From assembly GCA_003820375.1 (NCBI GenBank), contig RPQH01000003.1, forward strand, positions 1-64,000: a stretch of DNA of 64,000 nt. The letters are read 5' to 3'. Positions 42,851 to 51,728 of this stretch are shown here, piece by piece (position 1 is the stretch's first letter; every line of letters begins with the position of its first letter). Below the pieces are notes generated by a model, which saw only the letters and a program-made list of their open reading frames with translations, had not been told where the DNA came from and ran no database searches. Origin of the DNA: Ignavibacteriota bacterium. GTDB lineage: Bacteria > Bacteroidota > Ignavibacteria > Tepidaquicellales > OLB5. Position numbers and translations under genes: made by a program.

Positions 42851-43600
42851 TTATAATTCGCTAAACCGGAAATCCTCAGGCAATTCACCTATTTTAAATA
42901 TAATAAAATCTGTTAAATTTTCATTTATTTTAATTCCTATAATACCGTTCTTTGCCATCTCAAGTACTGCAATAAATGTAACAACTATCCGTAATTTTTC
43001 ACTCATTGCATTGATCAAATTAAGAAACGATACATATTCACTCTTAACACACTCATTCATAACATATTCAACCTGTTCTTCAAGTGTAACATTGAACCTC
43101 ATTATGTTATGGACTACCTCTTTAGGGCGGTGGTCCATAGCAAATTTAAACGATTTAATCAGGTTGTAAAGTGTCAGGTTTTGAATGCTTGCATCTTCTT
43201 CTGCCGCTTCATCGATTCTATAATCCCCTGTAAAATCATTCCTGTAATAAGCTTTCCTGTTCTCTTCTTCAAATTCAGCTATTTCAGCAGAAGCATCTTT
43301 ATATCTTTTGTATTCAAGCAGCCGTTTTACAAGCTCATATCTCGGGTCTTCTTCCTCTTCAATTTCCTCGTCGCCTGAAAATATCATCATTTTAGCTTTT
43401 ATCTGGATAAGTGTGGCCGCCATTAAAATAAACTCGCTTGCCACTTCTAAATCCAGTACCTGCATATAGTTAACGTATTCACAAAATTCATTCGTAATTT
43501 TGGAAATAGGGATATCGTGAATATCCAGCTCATCACGCTGAATAAAAAACAATAAAAGGTCAAGCGGACCCTCGAATTCATTGAGCTTAATCCGGTACAT
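42851..43600 (-). CDS. scpA: SMC complex kleisin ScpA
   Basis: About 249 residues from the preferred start MYRIKLNEFEGPLDLLLFFI, the usual ScpA N-terminus; the track start at 43645 adds an unlikely MFIAFISKYRYILPY extension. The N-terminal kleisin helix domain contains EFILMAATLIQIKAKMM. A charged linker (EEEEDPRYELVKRLLEYKRYKDA) follows, and the C-terminal winged helix contains TFIAVLEMAKNGIIGI. ScpA bridges the SMC heads. It is the first gene of the operon scpA-scpB-rluB-(T9SS protein)-lysS. Confidence 0.95.
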   Translation of the reverse strand: MYRIKLNEFEGPLDLLLFFIQRDELDIHDIPISKITNEFCEYVNYMQVLDLEVASEFILMAATLIQIKAKMMIFSGDEEIEEEEDPRYELVKRLLEYKRYKDASAEIAEFEEENRKAYYRNDFTGDYRIDEAAEEDASIQNLTLYNLIKSFKFAMDHRPKEVVHNIMRFNVTLEEQVEYVMNECVKSEYVSFLNLINAMSEKLRIVVTFIAVLEMAKNGIIGIKINENLTDFIIFKIGELPEDFRFSEL

Positions 43601-43747
43601 ATATGGTAAAATATAACGATATTTCGATATAAATGCTATGAACATTTATTGTAAATCACCCATATAAATACTAAATATTACAATGTAATAACAGGTACTT
43701 ATAAAAATATTTTTTATATAGAGGTAAGTGAAAACGAAAAATGCAAA

Positions 43748-43780
43748 TAAAAAAACCGGGCTCTGAAAAACCCGGTTTCA
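43748..43780 (-). terminator. Rho-independent terminator
   Basis: Stem aaaccggg / cccggttt with loop ctctgaaaaa. On the minus strand it is followed by TTTTTTTATTT. It lies about 290 bp past the TonB receptor stop and upstream of scpA, so it ends transcription from the TonB operon. Confidence 0.8.
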
Positions 43781-43849
43781 ATAATATTTAACTTGAGTGC
43801 TTTCCGTCATAACATAATAATGTCATCCCTTCGGGATTCTTTCCTTACA

Positions 43850-43900
43850 AACCTTACAAACCTTATAAACTTACAAACCTTATAAACCTTATAAATTTTA
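43850..43900. repeat. 9-bp tandem array (aaccttaca/aaccttata)
   Basis: About five units of aaccttaca or aaccttata. A further run of the same unit lies at 44028-44060 and abuts the TonB receptor stop, so two arrays flank dispersed repeat copy 4. Confidence 0.75.
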
Positions 43901-43902
43901 AA

Positions 43903-44014
43903 TCTCCGTATCAGTTATGGGATTGCTTCGCTTCCCTTATTTACCTGGTTTCTCATAAATCTTTAATCACCGAACTTAATATAATACATCGGAAATAGTT
44001 TGAGCTCGCAATTA
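43903..44014. repeat. Dispersed ~110-bp repeat, copy 4
   Basis: tctccgtatcagttatggg with gattgcttcgcttccc at one end and tgagctcgcaatt at the other. It lies between the TonB receptor stop and the terminator. Confidence 0.75.
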
Positions 44015-44065
44015 ATCTCTTCCTTATAAACCTTATAAACCTTATAAACCTTACAAACTTATCCC

Positions 44066-46312
44066 CTATTTCAGTAAGAACCTGAAACCTGCATAATATT
44101 CTCTTCCCTTAGTTGGACCCCAATTTAAAGATGTATCGAAATATTGCCCAAAGGGATTCTCTGCACTGATTATAGGATTATCCTGTTTGAAATTGAGAAG
44201 ATTTTCTACTCCTGCGTAAATTTCAAACTTATCAAAATTCTTATTGAGCTGTGCATTCATGAGTATATACGGCTCAGATTCTTCCGGTAACTGATACTCA
44301 ACAGGATTAGCTGATGTTGAAGGCAAACGCTGTTTACCAAACCATTGCAAACCTGCACTTGCACTCCATGAGTTGCTCTTAGGTGCATAAGATATTGTGG
44401 ATAATATCCTGTGCTTTGAGTTAAACGGCTGGTCATATCTTTTTCCGTTCAAATCATATTTCTGGTCAACTAATTTATAAGCAAGCTTCAGGTCAAAGTT
44501 ACTGTAAATATTTATATTCGCCTCTGCCTGGAAAACATTCGAGAATGCTTTTCCATCAAGATTTGTAAAAATTACTTTACCTGGATCCGAATCAAAATCG
44601 GGAATTACTTTGCTGTAAAAATCAGTCCTGTAAAAATCAACATTCAGGTTACCGCCAATTTTACCAAAGCTAAAATAATAAAGCAGGTCTGCGCCATAGT
44701 TCAATATTCTTTCCGGCTTAAGTCCATTTTCAATTACAATATCTTTAGCACTTGCAAGTATATTTGTGTTTTCACTCAGCAAATTAACCGTCCTGAAACC
44801 GGTACCTATTGATGCACGAATTACAAGCAATTCATCCGGCTGATACCTGAATAATACACGCGGTGTAACTATAAGCTTATGTTCATTATGATAATCAAGC
44901 CTGATGCCGGTCAAAAGAGATGCTTTATCATTCAGGAATCTGAATGAATTTTCAGCGAATACTCCGGGAATCGATTCTTTTTTAACATAATTTCCTGCAT
45001 ATGTTTTGTTTGTTGAACCAGTAAACTTAACTGTTTCATCAATGTTCAGGTATTTATAACTTGCACCTGTTTTCATACTGCTTCCCAATACATCAAACTC
45101 ATAAAATCCCGACACGGAAAAATTTTCCTGCTTTGCACTATATTGTGTTATTCCGTAAAAAGATTTCTGGTCATAATAAGATGAACTTAAATATAACTTC
45201 ATTCCATTTTCATCACTGAATTGTTTGCTGAACCTGGAATAACCCTCTATGGAATTTATATTAACTGTCTGGCCATATATTTTATTACTGCCTTCATCAC
45301 TTTTAATATTAAAATTTTTCTGACCGCCAATTCTTTCTTCATTCCATAATCTTCCTGCAATATTGAAATCGGTTTTATTTTTTTTATCGGAAAATTTCCA
45401 TTTATTATAAGCAACATATCTGGTAACAAGCGGGTTATCAAGGAACCCATCACTGTTATCATCAATCCTGTTTGATTTTTGTATCGAATGGAACGTTAAT
45501 ATTGTGTTCAGCTTTTCGTTAAAGCTGTGTGTCAAATTCATGTTCATTTGTTTTTCAAGCATGCTGTTTACAAAGCCATTAATTAGCAGCCTGTCAGATA
45601 CATCATAATCTTTGAGAAGGACATTCATAATACCGCTTATCGATTCATAACCCTGCAATACCGAATTGGAACCCTTTGAAATTGTTATCTTATCAATAAG
45701 CGTTCCCGGTATACTGCTGACACCGTATTTAACATTTAAGCCGTTCATTAAGGGCATATTATCAATAAGTATTTGTGTGTAAGCTCCTTCAAGTCCAAGT
45801 ATCTTAAGTTCCTTGCTGTCGGTTAAAATATCCGTTACAGCTACTTCAACCGATGAGTTTCTTCCAAAACATCCGGCAAGATCACAGCAGGCATCTTTCA
45901 CTAATTCCTGTGAAGTTATTATCTCGGTTTTTGCTTCATAATTCCCAAAGTAAGTTGAATTCTTGTCATCTGTTATTTCAATCGTTCCGGTGGTTGTATT
46001 TGATTGTAATACAATCTCTAAATCATTACTGCCGTCTGCTTCGACCGTGTCCGTTTTGAACCCGGAATAAGTTACGACAAGTTTTTTTTCGGTAATTCCA
46101 GTCAGAGATATTTCGAAATTACCGTTTCCGTCTGTGATGGTTCCTTTTGTTGTACCCATCCATTTTACGATTGCATCTTCCAGCTTTTCCTTTTTATTAT
46201 CCGCTTCACCGTATACTGTACCTTTTACACTTTGTGAATAGATAATGTTAGCCGCCAAAAAGAAGTATAATGATATTAATATTAAGTATAGTTTTATTGA
46301 TTTCATTTTCAT
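44066..46312 (-). CDS. TonB-dependent outer-membrane receptor, probable metal type
   Basis: The 748-residue protein has signal peptide KMKSIKLYLILISLYFFLAANIIYSQ. A carboxypeptidase-regulatory-like domain (about 30-105, GTVYGEADNKKEKLEDAIVKW) comes next, then the plug (about 120-240) and the 22-strand barrel ending KGREYYAGFRFLLK. The plug begins with a Cys-rich ACCDLAGCFGRNSSVEV. A related ACCNLSESFE-type motif is one I associate with metal-linked Bacteroidota receptors. The next two genes upstream encode secreted YHS/TRASH-domain and Cys/His-rich proteins, so transport of copper or another heavy metal is a reasonable inference. The terminator at 43748 closes the operon. Confidence 0.88.
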   Translation of the reverse strand: MKMKSIKLYLILISLYFFLAANIIYSQSVKGTVYGEADNKKEKLEDAIVKWMGTTKGTITDGNGNFEISLTGITEKKLVVTYSGFKTDTVEADGSNDLEIVLQSNTTTGTIEITDDKNSTYFGNYEAKTEIITSQELVKDACCDLAGCFGRNSSVEVAVTDILTDSKELKILGLEGAYTQILIDNMPLMNGLNVKYGVSSIPGTLIDKITISKGSNSVLQGYESISGIMNVLLKDYDVSDRLLINGFVNSMLEKQMNMNLTHSFNEKLNTILTFHSIQKSNRIDDNSDGFLDNPLVTRYVAYNKWKFSDKKNKTDFNIAGRLWNEERIGGQKNFNIKSDEGSNKIYGQTVNINSIEGYSRFSKQFSDENGMKLYLSSSYYDQKSFYGITQYSAKQENFSVSGFYEFDVLGSSMKTGASYKYLNIDETVKFTGSTNKTYAGNYVKKESIPGVFAENSFRFLNDKASLLTGIRLDYHNEHKLIVTPRVLFRYQPDELLVIRASIGTGFRTVNLLSENTNILASAKDIVIENGLKPERILNYGADLLYYFSFGKIGGNLNVDFYRTDFYSKVIPDFDSDPGKVIFTNLDGKAFSNVFQAEANINIYSNFDLKLAYKLVDQKYDLNGKRYDQPFNSKHRILSTISYAPKSNSWSASAGLQWFGKQRLPSTSANPVEYQLPEESEPYILMNAQLNKNFDKFEIYAGVENLLNFKQDNPIISAENPFGQYFDTSLNWGPTKGREYYAGFRFLLK

Positions 46313-46326
46313 TTCAGGTTCAGATA

Positions 46327-46725
46327 TTATTGTTTAGTGTAATTATTAAGGTAACTTTCTGCATCTTTTTCGAACTTTGTTTTGCATCCCTTAGAACAGA
46401 AATAATATTTTACATTATCATTAACTGCAGATAATTCTTTTTTTGCATCATCTTCATCACAAACCGGGCACCGTAAATCTCCGGTTAAAAATTTTGCCGG
46501 TTCTTTTTTGAATGACTTCAGGCATCCTTCACAGCAGAATGTCATATCATTATTAAGATACTTATATTCTACGCCTCCGCCTGCTTCGATTGTTTCTTTT
46601 GATACAGGGCAAACCATTGCTGTGTCTGACATATTATTACCGTTTACGGCAGAGTAATTATTATCATTTTGTGATATTATTATTCCAAAAATTAACAGGA
46701 GTAAAAAACCTATTATAGATTTCAT
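46327..46725 (-). CDS. Secreted protein with two YHS/TRASH-like metal-binding domains
   Basis: The 132-residue protein has signal peptide MKSIIGFLLLLIFGIIISQ. Two tandem Cys modules follow. The first is CPVSKETI...YKYLNNDMTFCCEGCLKSFKKEP (about 39-79). The second is CPVCDEDD...VKYYFCSKGCKTKFEKDAESYL (about 86-127). Each has the C..C....FC..GC layout of TRASH/YHS domains, which bind copper or other soft metals. It lies 14 bp upstream of the TonB receptor in the same orientation. It probably acts as a periplasmic metal chaperone or sensor. Confidence 0.85.
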   Translation of the reverse strand: MKSIIGFLLLLIFGIIISQNDNNYSAVNGNNMSDTAMVCPVSKETIEAGGGVEYKYLNNDMTFCCEGCLKSFKKEPAKFLTGDLRCPVCDEDDAKKELSAVNDNVKYYFCSKGCKTKFEKDAESYLNNYTKQ

Positions 46726-46807
46726 ATAACTTTCTATTATCGAAAATTTATAAATTAATTGTTATTTCTTGCTTGAAATTTTAAGGTAAAAATGCGCTTG
46801 GAGAGGC

Positions 46808-47215
46808 TTAAATCCTCAGATTTGAAACTGACAAGTAAATATTGGAGGAATCGAATTTAAGAATAGCATATGTAAATCCCTGAAGCTCAGTAATTACAGG
46901 ATTTTCTGATGTAGTATAAACTTCCGGGAATAAATTACTTATTACATTTATAGAAGCAGGAAAAGTGTATTGATGATTTGGCTGGTCACTCTCATGTATA
47001 TCACAGCAGTCCTTTTCAACAGTATTTTTATCATTTGAATCCTTTTCACTGCTTTCACATGTTTCATCCATTTCACAGCAGTTGCTGCTGCACTTATGAT
47101 GGATATCTTCTTCAATGGCACAATCGAGATGCGAAACCGCATAAGAAATATTTCCTGTTAATAATATCATAACAGATAGTAAAACACAGATTATATTTCT
47201 TTTGCTTTTATTCAT
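46808..47215 (-). CDS. Secreted Cys/His-rich small protein
   Basis: About 135 residues from MNKSKRNIICVLLSVMILLTGNISYA, a signal peptide; the track starts 3 codons earlier. The mature N-terminus is packed with Cys/His: HLDCAIEEDIHHKCSSNCCEMDETC and later EKDCCDIHES. The pattern is reminiscent of the small HYC_CC_PP-type proteins found near Bacteroidota metal receptors, but is not an exact match. It is probably metal binding. It is the first gene of the putative metal operon. Confidence 0.75.
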   Translation of the reverse strand: MNKSKRNIICVLLSVMILLTGNISYAVSHLDCAIEEDIHHKCSSNCCEMDETCESSEKDSNDKNTVEKDCCDIHESDQPNHQYTFPASINVISNLFPEVYTTSENPVITELQGFTYAILKFDSSNIYLSVSNLRI

Positions 47216-47382
47216 GTGATACAAAGATAATGATTACCCGGTTTAAAAGAAAATGATTTATATCATAAAATAAGTTAATATTAGTCCTATAATTTCATTT
47301 TTTCATTTTTTGAGATCATGTATAACAATAGTTTATAACTAATGTAAATCCGGAATAGTTTCATAATGATATGAAAGTACAA

Positions 47383-47408
47383 ATAAAAACGAGCCATTTG
47401 GGCTCGTT
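47383..47408 (-). terminator. Rho-independent terminator after PBP1A
   Basis: Stem acgagccc / gggctcgt, with T4ATTT following on the minus strand. It is 43 bp past the PBP stop. Confidence 0.8.
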
Positions 47409-47450
47409 CTTTAGAAAACCAAATCAACAAACTCTTAATTCATAATTATT

Positions 47451-49760
47451 TCAAAATCCAATGCTTCCGGGCGGCGGCTCATTGTTCGTTTCCTGGGGAA
47501 CAACATCTATTGCCGCGTGTGTAATTGTGCATGTCCTGTTGGCAAATTTTTTCAATACAAGGTCAACAGAAGAAGGACATGTAGAATTTGCTTTTAATCC
47601 GGAAACCATGCAAACACTTGTCTCTTCAACTTCAGGGGGCATTTCAAAATATGCAAGCGGCATAGTAGTTGACTCATCATCATAAACATATTTCATAAAC
47701 CGTCCCCATATCGGAGCAGCGGCTTTACCGCCCTGTCCGTACCATCCGCCAAACTTTATTCTCGGGTCATCAAAGCCAACCCAAACACCTGCAACAAGCT
47801 GGGGTGTAAATCCGACAAACCATGCATCGGTAAAATCCTGAGTTGTTCCGGTTTTACCTGCGGCAGGTCTGTGGAACCATGCTCTTATGCTTGACGCCGT
47901 ACCGCCATCGACTACATCTTCTAACATATCAGACATGATGTAAGCAGTACCTTCACTTATTACTTCCCTGCTCTCCGGCATGAACTCTTCTATAAGGTTT
48001 CCGTTCCGGTCTTCTATCTTCAGTATTGCAATAGGTTCAACCCATATGCCTTCATTTGCAAATACACCGAATGCATTTGTCATTTCAAGCGGAGAAACTT
48101 CACCTACACCAAGTGCAAGCGAAAGAACATTCGGCAATTCCCCGTTAACACCCATCTTATGAGCTAACCTAATTACCTGGTCAATTGGTGCAATCTCCAT
48201 TGCAGTTCTTACCGCAACAATATTAATCGAATGCTGTACTGCTGTTCTGAGAGAAACCATTCCACCGGTACCCCCGCCTTTCGGCTCCCAGCTCTTTCCC
48301 CCTATTACAACTCTCAATGGGTCGTTAGAAATTGTGTAAGCCGGTGAATAACCGTTATCGATTGCAGTTGTATAAACAAACGGTTTAAATGATGAACCCG
48401 GCTGCCGCTTTATCTGAGTTACATGGTTTAATCCATATTTAAACGGGAAATTCGGGTTCTGCCCTACCATTGCTTTTACATGACCTGTATGAGGGTCAAT
48501 TACACAAAAGCCAACCTGTACTGCTATTTCTCTTTCCTTTACTGTCTCAATAAACTTGTCATCCGATTTCAGGCGGTTATATATTTTTTGCCTGTCCGTG
48601 TCTGTCTTTGCTTTTTTATATTCATCACTTTGCTTTATGCTTTTTTCAATAGCATCAGCCAGTATCTGCTTATTATTCTTCCAGTTCCAGGTTGTATTAA
48701 ATGTTCTTTGAAATTCTTTCAGATGATTGGTAACGGCATCAACTGCATGTTTCTGGTACCTGGTGTCAAGAGTTGTTGTGATAACAAGCCCGTCACGGTA
48801 AAGATTGAACCCGTATTTCTCTGCCTTTTTTTCTAGCTGCTGCCTTACATATTCCGTGAACTGCGGAGCAAACCCGGATGTTGATGCAACTTCTTTTTTA
48901 CCCGGAGCTCTTACAGGGTCATTCTTTGCAAGCTCATATACATCTTTGGTTATAAAATCTACATCGAGCATATTGTTGAGAACAATATCCCTTCTCTCTT
49001 TACATGCCTCAGGATTCTCAATAGGATCATACCTTCCCGAAGGATTCTTCAGCATTCCTATGAGCATTGCACATTCATCCAGCGTAAGCTCTGTTGCAGA
49101 TTTATCGAAAAATGTTTTAGCTGCGGCTTCAACTCCATATGCACCTCTGCCAAAATATACCTGGTTCATGTAAAGAAGCAGTATCTCCTCTTTTGTATAA
49201 GTCTTCTCTATCTGGACAGATGTTATAGCTTCTCTAAGCTTTCTTGTAAGTGATATTTTATTACCAATAGTATTCGGATACAGGTTTCTTGCCAGCTGCT
49301 GTGTAATAGTGCTTGCACCTTCCTTTACCGAAAAGCTCATCAGGTTCTTAACTGTTGCCTTAACTATTCTGTCGATATCCACACCCCAGTGCTTATAGAA
49401 CTTCCTGTCTTCGGTAGCTATTAATGCATTAATAAGGTCTTTTGGAATGCCGTCTATAGAAACAATAGTTCTGTTCTGAATATAGAACTGGTCAATAAGC
49501 TCACCGTCTTCTGAGTATATTCTTGATGCAATATCTGTTTTGGGATTTTCCAGTGCAGAAAGAGATGGAAGGTCTTTAAATAAATAAGCCGCCCCTATAC
49601 CAATAAATATAATAATTGCAACAGTAACAACCAATACAGCACGCCAGAAATATGATGATGACCTCTTTTTTTTCTTCATCATACTGCGTCTGTATTCCCT
49701 GTTATTAAAATACTTCTCTCTTTGTTCCGATGCGTCCTGCTTTTTTTTACTTTTCAGCAT
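47451..49760 (-). CDS. mrcA: Penicillin-binding protein 1A (bifunctional peptidoglycan synthase)
   Basis: The 769-residue protein is cytoplasmic for about 45 residues, then has one transmembrane helix (AVLVVTVAIIIFIGIGAAYLF). The glycosyltransferase 51 domain shows ATEDRKFYKHWGVD and GASTITQQLARNLYPN. The transpeptidase domain shows the SxxK nucleophile in RQPGSSFKPFVYTTA, the SxN motif in HSINIVAVRTA and KTGTTQDFTDAWFVGFTPQL. It polymerises lipid II and crosslinks peptidoglycan in the periplasm. The C-terminal tail is short and Pro-rich. It shares a 1-bp overlap with the LpxH-like gene and heads into a terminator. Confidence 0.95.
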   Translation of the reverse strand: MLKSKKKQDASEQREKYFNNREYRRSMMKKKKRSSSYFWRAVLVVTVAIIIFIGIGAAYLFKDLPSLSALENPKTDIASRIYSEDGELIDQFYIQNRTIVSIDGIPKDLINALIATEDRKFYKHWGVDIDRIVKATVKNLMSFSVKEGASTITQQLARNLYPNTIGNKISLTRKLREAITSVQIEKTYTKEEILLLYMNQVYFGRGAYGVEAAAKTFFDKSATELTLDECAMLIGMLKNPSGRYDPIENPEACKERRDIVLNNMLDVDFITKDVYELAKNDPVRAPGKKEVASTSGFAPQFTEYVRQQLEKKAEKYGFNLYRDGLVITTTLDTRYQKHAVDAVTNHLKEFQRTFNTTWNWKNNKQILADAIEKSIKQSDEYKKAKTDTDRQKIYNRLKSDDKFIETVKEREIAVQVGFCVIDPHTGHVKAMVGQNPNFPFKYGLNHVTQIKRQPGSSFKPFVYTTAIDNGYSPAYTISNDPLRVVIGGKSWEPKGGGTGGMVSLRTAVQHSINIVAVRTAMEIAPIDQVIRLAHKMGVNGELPNVLSLALGVGEVSPLEMTNAFGVFANEGIWVEPIAILKIEDRNGNLIEEFMPESREVISEGTAYIMSDMLEDVVDGGTASSIRAWFHRPAAGKTGTTQDFTDAWFVGFTPQLVAGVWVGFDDPRIKFGGWYGQGGKAAAPIWGRFMKYVYDDESTTMPLAYFEMPPEVEETSVCMVSGLKANSTCPSSVDLVLKKFANRTCTITHAAIDVVPQETNNEPPPGSIGF

Positions 49761-50503
49761 TAAGTTTTATTCCAATATTCCAGTTCAAAAGCGCCGTCCG
49801 AATATGTACCATAAGTATAGTTATTTATCCAATCGCCCAGGGTAATAAAATAGCCGCTGTGGTTATTTTCTTTCAACTCGATCTTTTGCGGCATATGATA
49901 GTGCCCCATGATTACAAAATCAAATCCTTCGCTTATCTTTTTTATGGCAAACTCTTTCATTCCGTCACTTGCACCGTATGGTTTATCAGTATGCTTTCTG
50001 GAGCTTCTTGAAGAACCCTGTGCAAGAGTAATACCTATATCCGGATGGATCAATGAATATAAGAACTGGTTAAATTTACTTCTTAAAATTTTTTTAATAA
50101 TTTTATAGCCTGTATCACCTTTTGATAATCCGTCACCATGTGCTATAAAGAATTTCCTGTTATCAATCATCAATTCTACAGGGTCATAATGTATGGTCAT
50201 ACCCACATCATCCCTTAAATATGTATTCAGCCAGAAATCATGGTTACCCGATAAAAAATGAACCGGTATTCCGGATTCCACAATATTATTGATTGCAGAC
50301 AGAAGGTTATAATAACCCTTTGGAACAACTTTCCTGTATTCTATCCAGCAGTCAAAAAGGTCACCAACAATGTAAATTTCCTTTGCATCCGGGGTAATAG
50401 TTTTAAGAAAATTTACTACATTTTTTTCTTTCGCTTTCTCTTCCGCCCTTGATTTCAGCCCAAGGTGAACATCCGAGAAAAAATAATATTTTTTTGCTTC
50501 CAA
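49760..50503 (-). CDS. lpxH: UDP-2,3-diacylglucosamine diphosphatase (LpxH-type)
   Basis: The 247-residue calcineurin-like phosphoesterase has all family motifs: FFSDVHLGL, VGDLFDCWIEYR, LSGNHDFW, FIAHGDGLSKGD and MGHYHMP. LpxH/LpxH2 removes UMP from UDP-2,3-diacylglucosamine at the inner membrane in lipid A synthesis. The outer membrane is consistent with the TonB and T9SS genes. The stop overlaps the PBP1A start by 1 bp, coupling envelope genes. Confidence 0.88.
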   Translation of the reverse strand: MEAKKYYFFSDVHLGLKSRAEEKAKEKNVVNFLKTITPDAKEIYIVGDLFDCWIEYRKVVPKGYYNLLSAINNIVESGIPVHFLSGNHDFWLNTYLRDDVGMTIHYDPVELMIDNRKFFIAHGDGLSKGDTGYKIIKKILRSKFNQFLYSLIHPDIGITLAQGSSRSSRKHTDKPYGASDGMKEFAIKKISEGFDFVIMGHYHMPQKIELKENNHSGYFITLGDWINNYTYGTYSDGAFELEYWNKT

Positions 50504-50580
50504 TACCCCGTTAAGTAATCCTATTTTATATAAGTTAACTCTTTTTTATTTTAGAGCAAATACACTTTTTTAGTTAAAAG

Positions 50581-51723
50581 TCATAAGTTCTGCAATAACA
50601 CATCTGCAATTCTTTTAGCAGCTTTTCCGTCCATCAAACGGGGAATCTTACCTTTTTTGTACGTGCCGGAATATATTTCTTTAACCTTCTTTAAAATAAA
50701 AGCAGTATTTAACCCGCACAATGTATTTGTACCTATAGAAATGGTTTCGGGACGCTCAAAGGAACTTCTTAATGTTAAACATGGTATACGCAGAAAAGTT
50801 GCCTCTTCCTGAACGCCGCCGGAATCTGTCATTACAAACTTTGCATTCGTCAAAAGCTTTATAAAATCCAGGTATGACACAGGCTCAGTCATCTTCAAAT
50901 TGCTTATATTCTTAAAATCGTTCAACATTCCAAATGTATCCATCATCTTTAAAGTACGCGGATGTACAGGAAAAACTATTTTATCATTTCCGTTCTTTTT
51001 TATATATGATGATATGCGGTTAATAATAGATAATATCTTAGACAGGTTATCTTTTGTATCCACATTAACAGGGCGGTGAATTGTCATAAGGAAATAATTA
51101 TCTTTTTCCACGCCAACCTGCTTCAATATCTTCGATTTCCCGAATTTATCCCTGTACATTACAAGAGAATCTATCATTACATCACCTGTTAAATATGTCC
51201 TGTTTTTATCAACACCTTCTATCCTGAGATTATCTACGCCTGCTTTTTCCGTAATAAAAAGATATTTTGAAATACTATCGGTAACAATCCTGTTTATCTC
51301 CTCAGGCATTGTTCTGTCAAAGCTCCTCAATCCAGCTTCCACATGAGCAACGGGGATAGTTTCAATATTATTATATATTATCTTAGAGCATACTACCGAA
51401 CAGGCAAGGGTTGAATTAACATCACCAAAAACAATAACAATATCCGGCTTAACTTTCAGAACAACTTTTTCAAACTCTTCCATAATCCTGGCAGTCTGGT
51501 CAGCATGGCTTCCTGAGCCGATACCGAGATAAAAATCCGGTTTTGGCAGATGCAGGTCTTTAAAAAAAACCTTAGACAGCTTATAGTCATAGTGCTGCCC
51601 TGTATGCACAACCTTATGAATAACCTTATCTTTCCGGCTGTTCAATTCTAAAGCAATAGGCGCCAGCTTCATAAAATTCGGCCTGGCGCCTACTACAGAT
51701 ATAATTTTTATTTTATCCGGCAA
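50581..51723 (-). CDS. wecB: UDP-N-acetylglucosamine 2-epimerase (non-hydrolysing)
   Basis: The 380-residue GT-B-fold epimerase has VGARPNFMKLAPIALEL, HTGQHYDYKLSKVFF, VFGDVNSTLACSVV, PVAHVEAGLRSFDRTMPEE and TDSGGVQEEATFLRIP. It interconverts UDP-GlcNAc and UDP-ManNAc for surface polysaccharide. The next gene upstream encodes the dehydrogenase that would make UDP-ManNAcA; the genes are 5 bp apart. Confidence 0.93.
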   Translation of the reverse strand: MPDKIKIISVVGARPNFMKLAPIALELNSRKDKVIHKVVHTGQHYDYKLSKVFFKDLHLPKPDFYLGIGSGSHADQTARIMEEFEKVVLKVKPDIVIVFGDVNSTLACSVVCSKIIYNNIETIPVAHVEAGLRSFDRTMPEEINRIVTDSISKYLFITEKAGVDNLRIEGVDKNRTYLTGDVMIDSLVMYRDKFGKSKILKQVGVEKDNYFLMTIHRPVNVDTKDNLSKILSIINRISSYIKKNGNDKIVFPVHPRTLKMMDTFGMLNDFKNISNLKMTEPVSYLDFIKLLTNAKFVMTDSGGVQEEATFLRIPCLTLRSSFERPETISIGTNTLCGLNTAFILKKVKEIYSGTYKKGKIPRLMDGKAAKRIADVLLQNL

Positions 51724-51728
51724 TGTTT

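Noticed and set aside
48805-49173. 122-aa plus-strand ORF with Ser-rich sequence
   Set aside because: Antisense to the PBP1A transpeptidase gene, which is intact and well supported.
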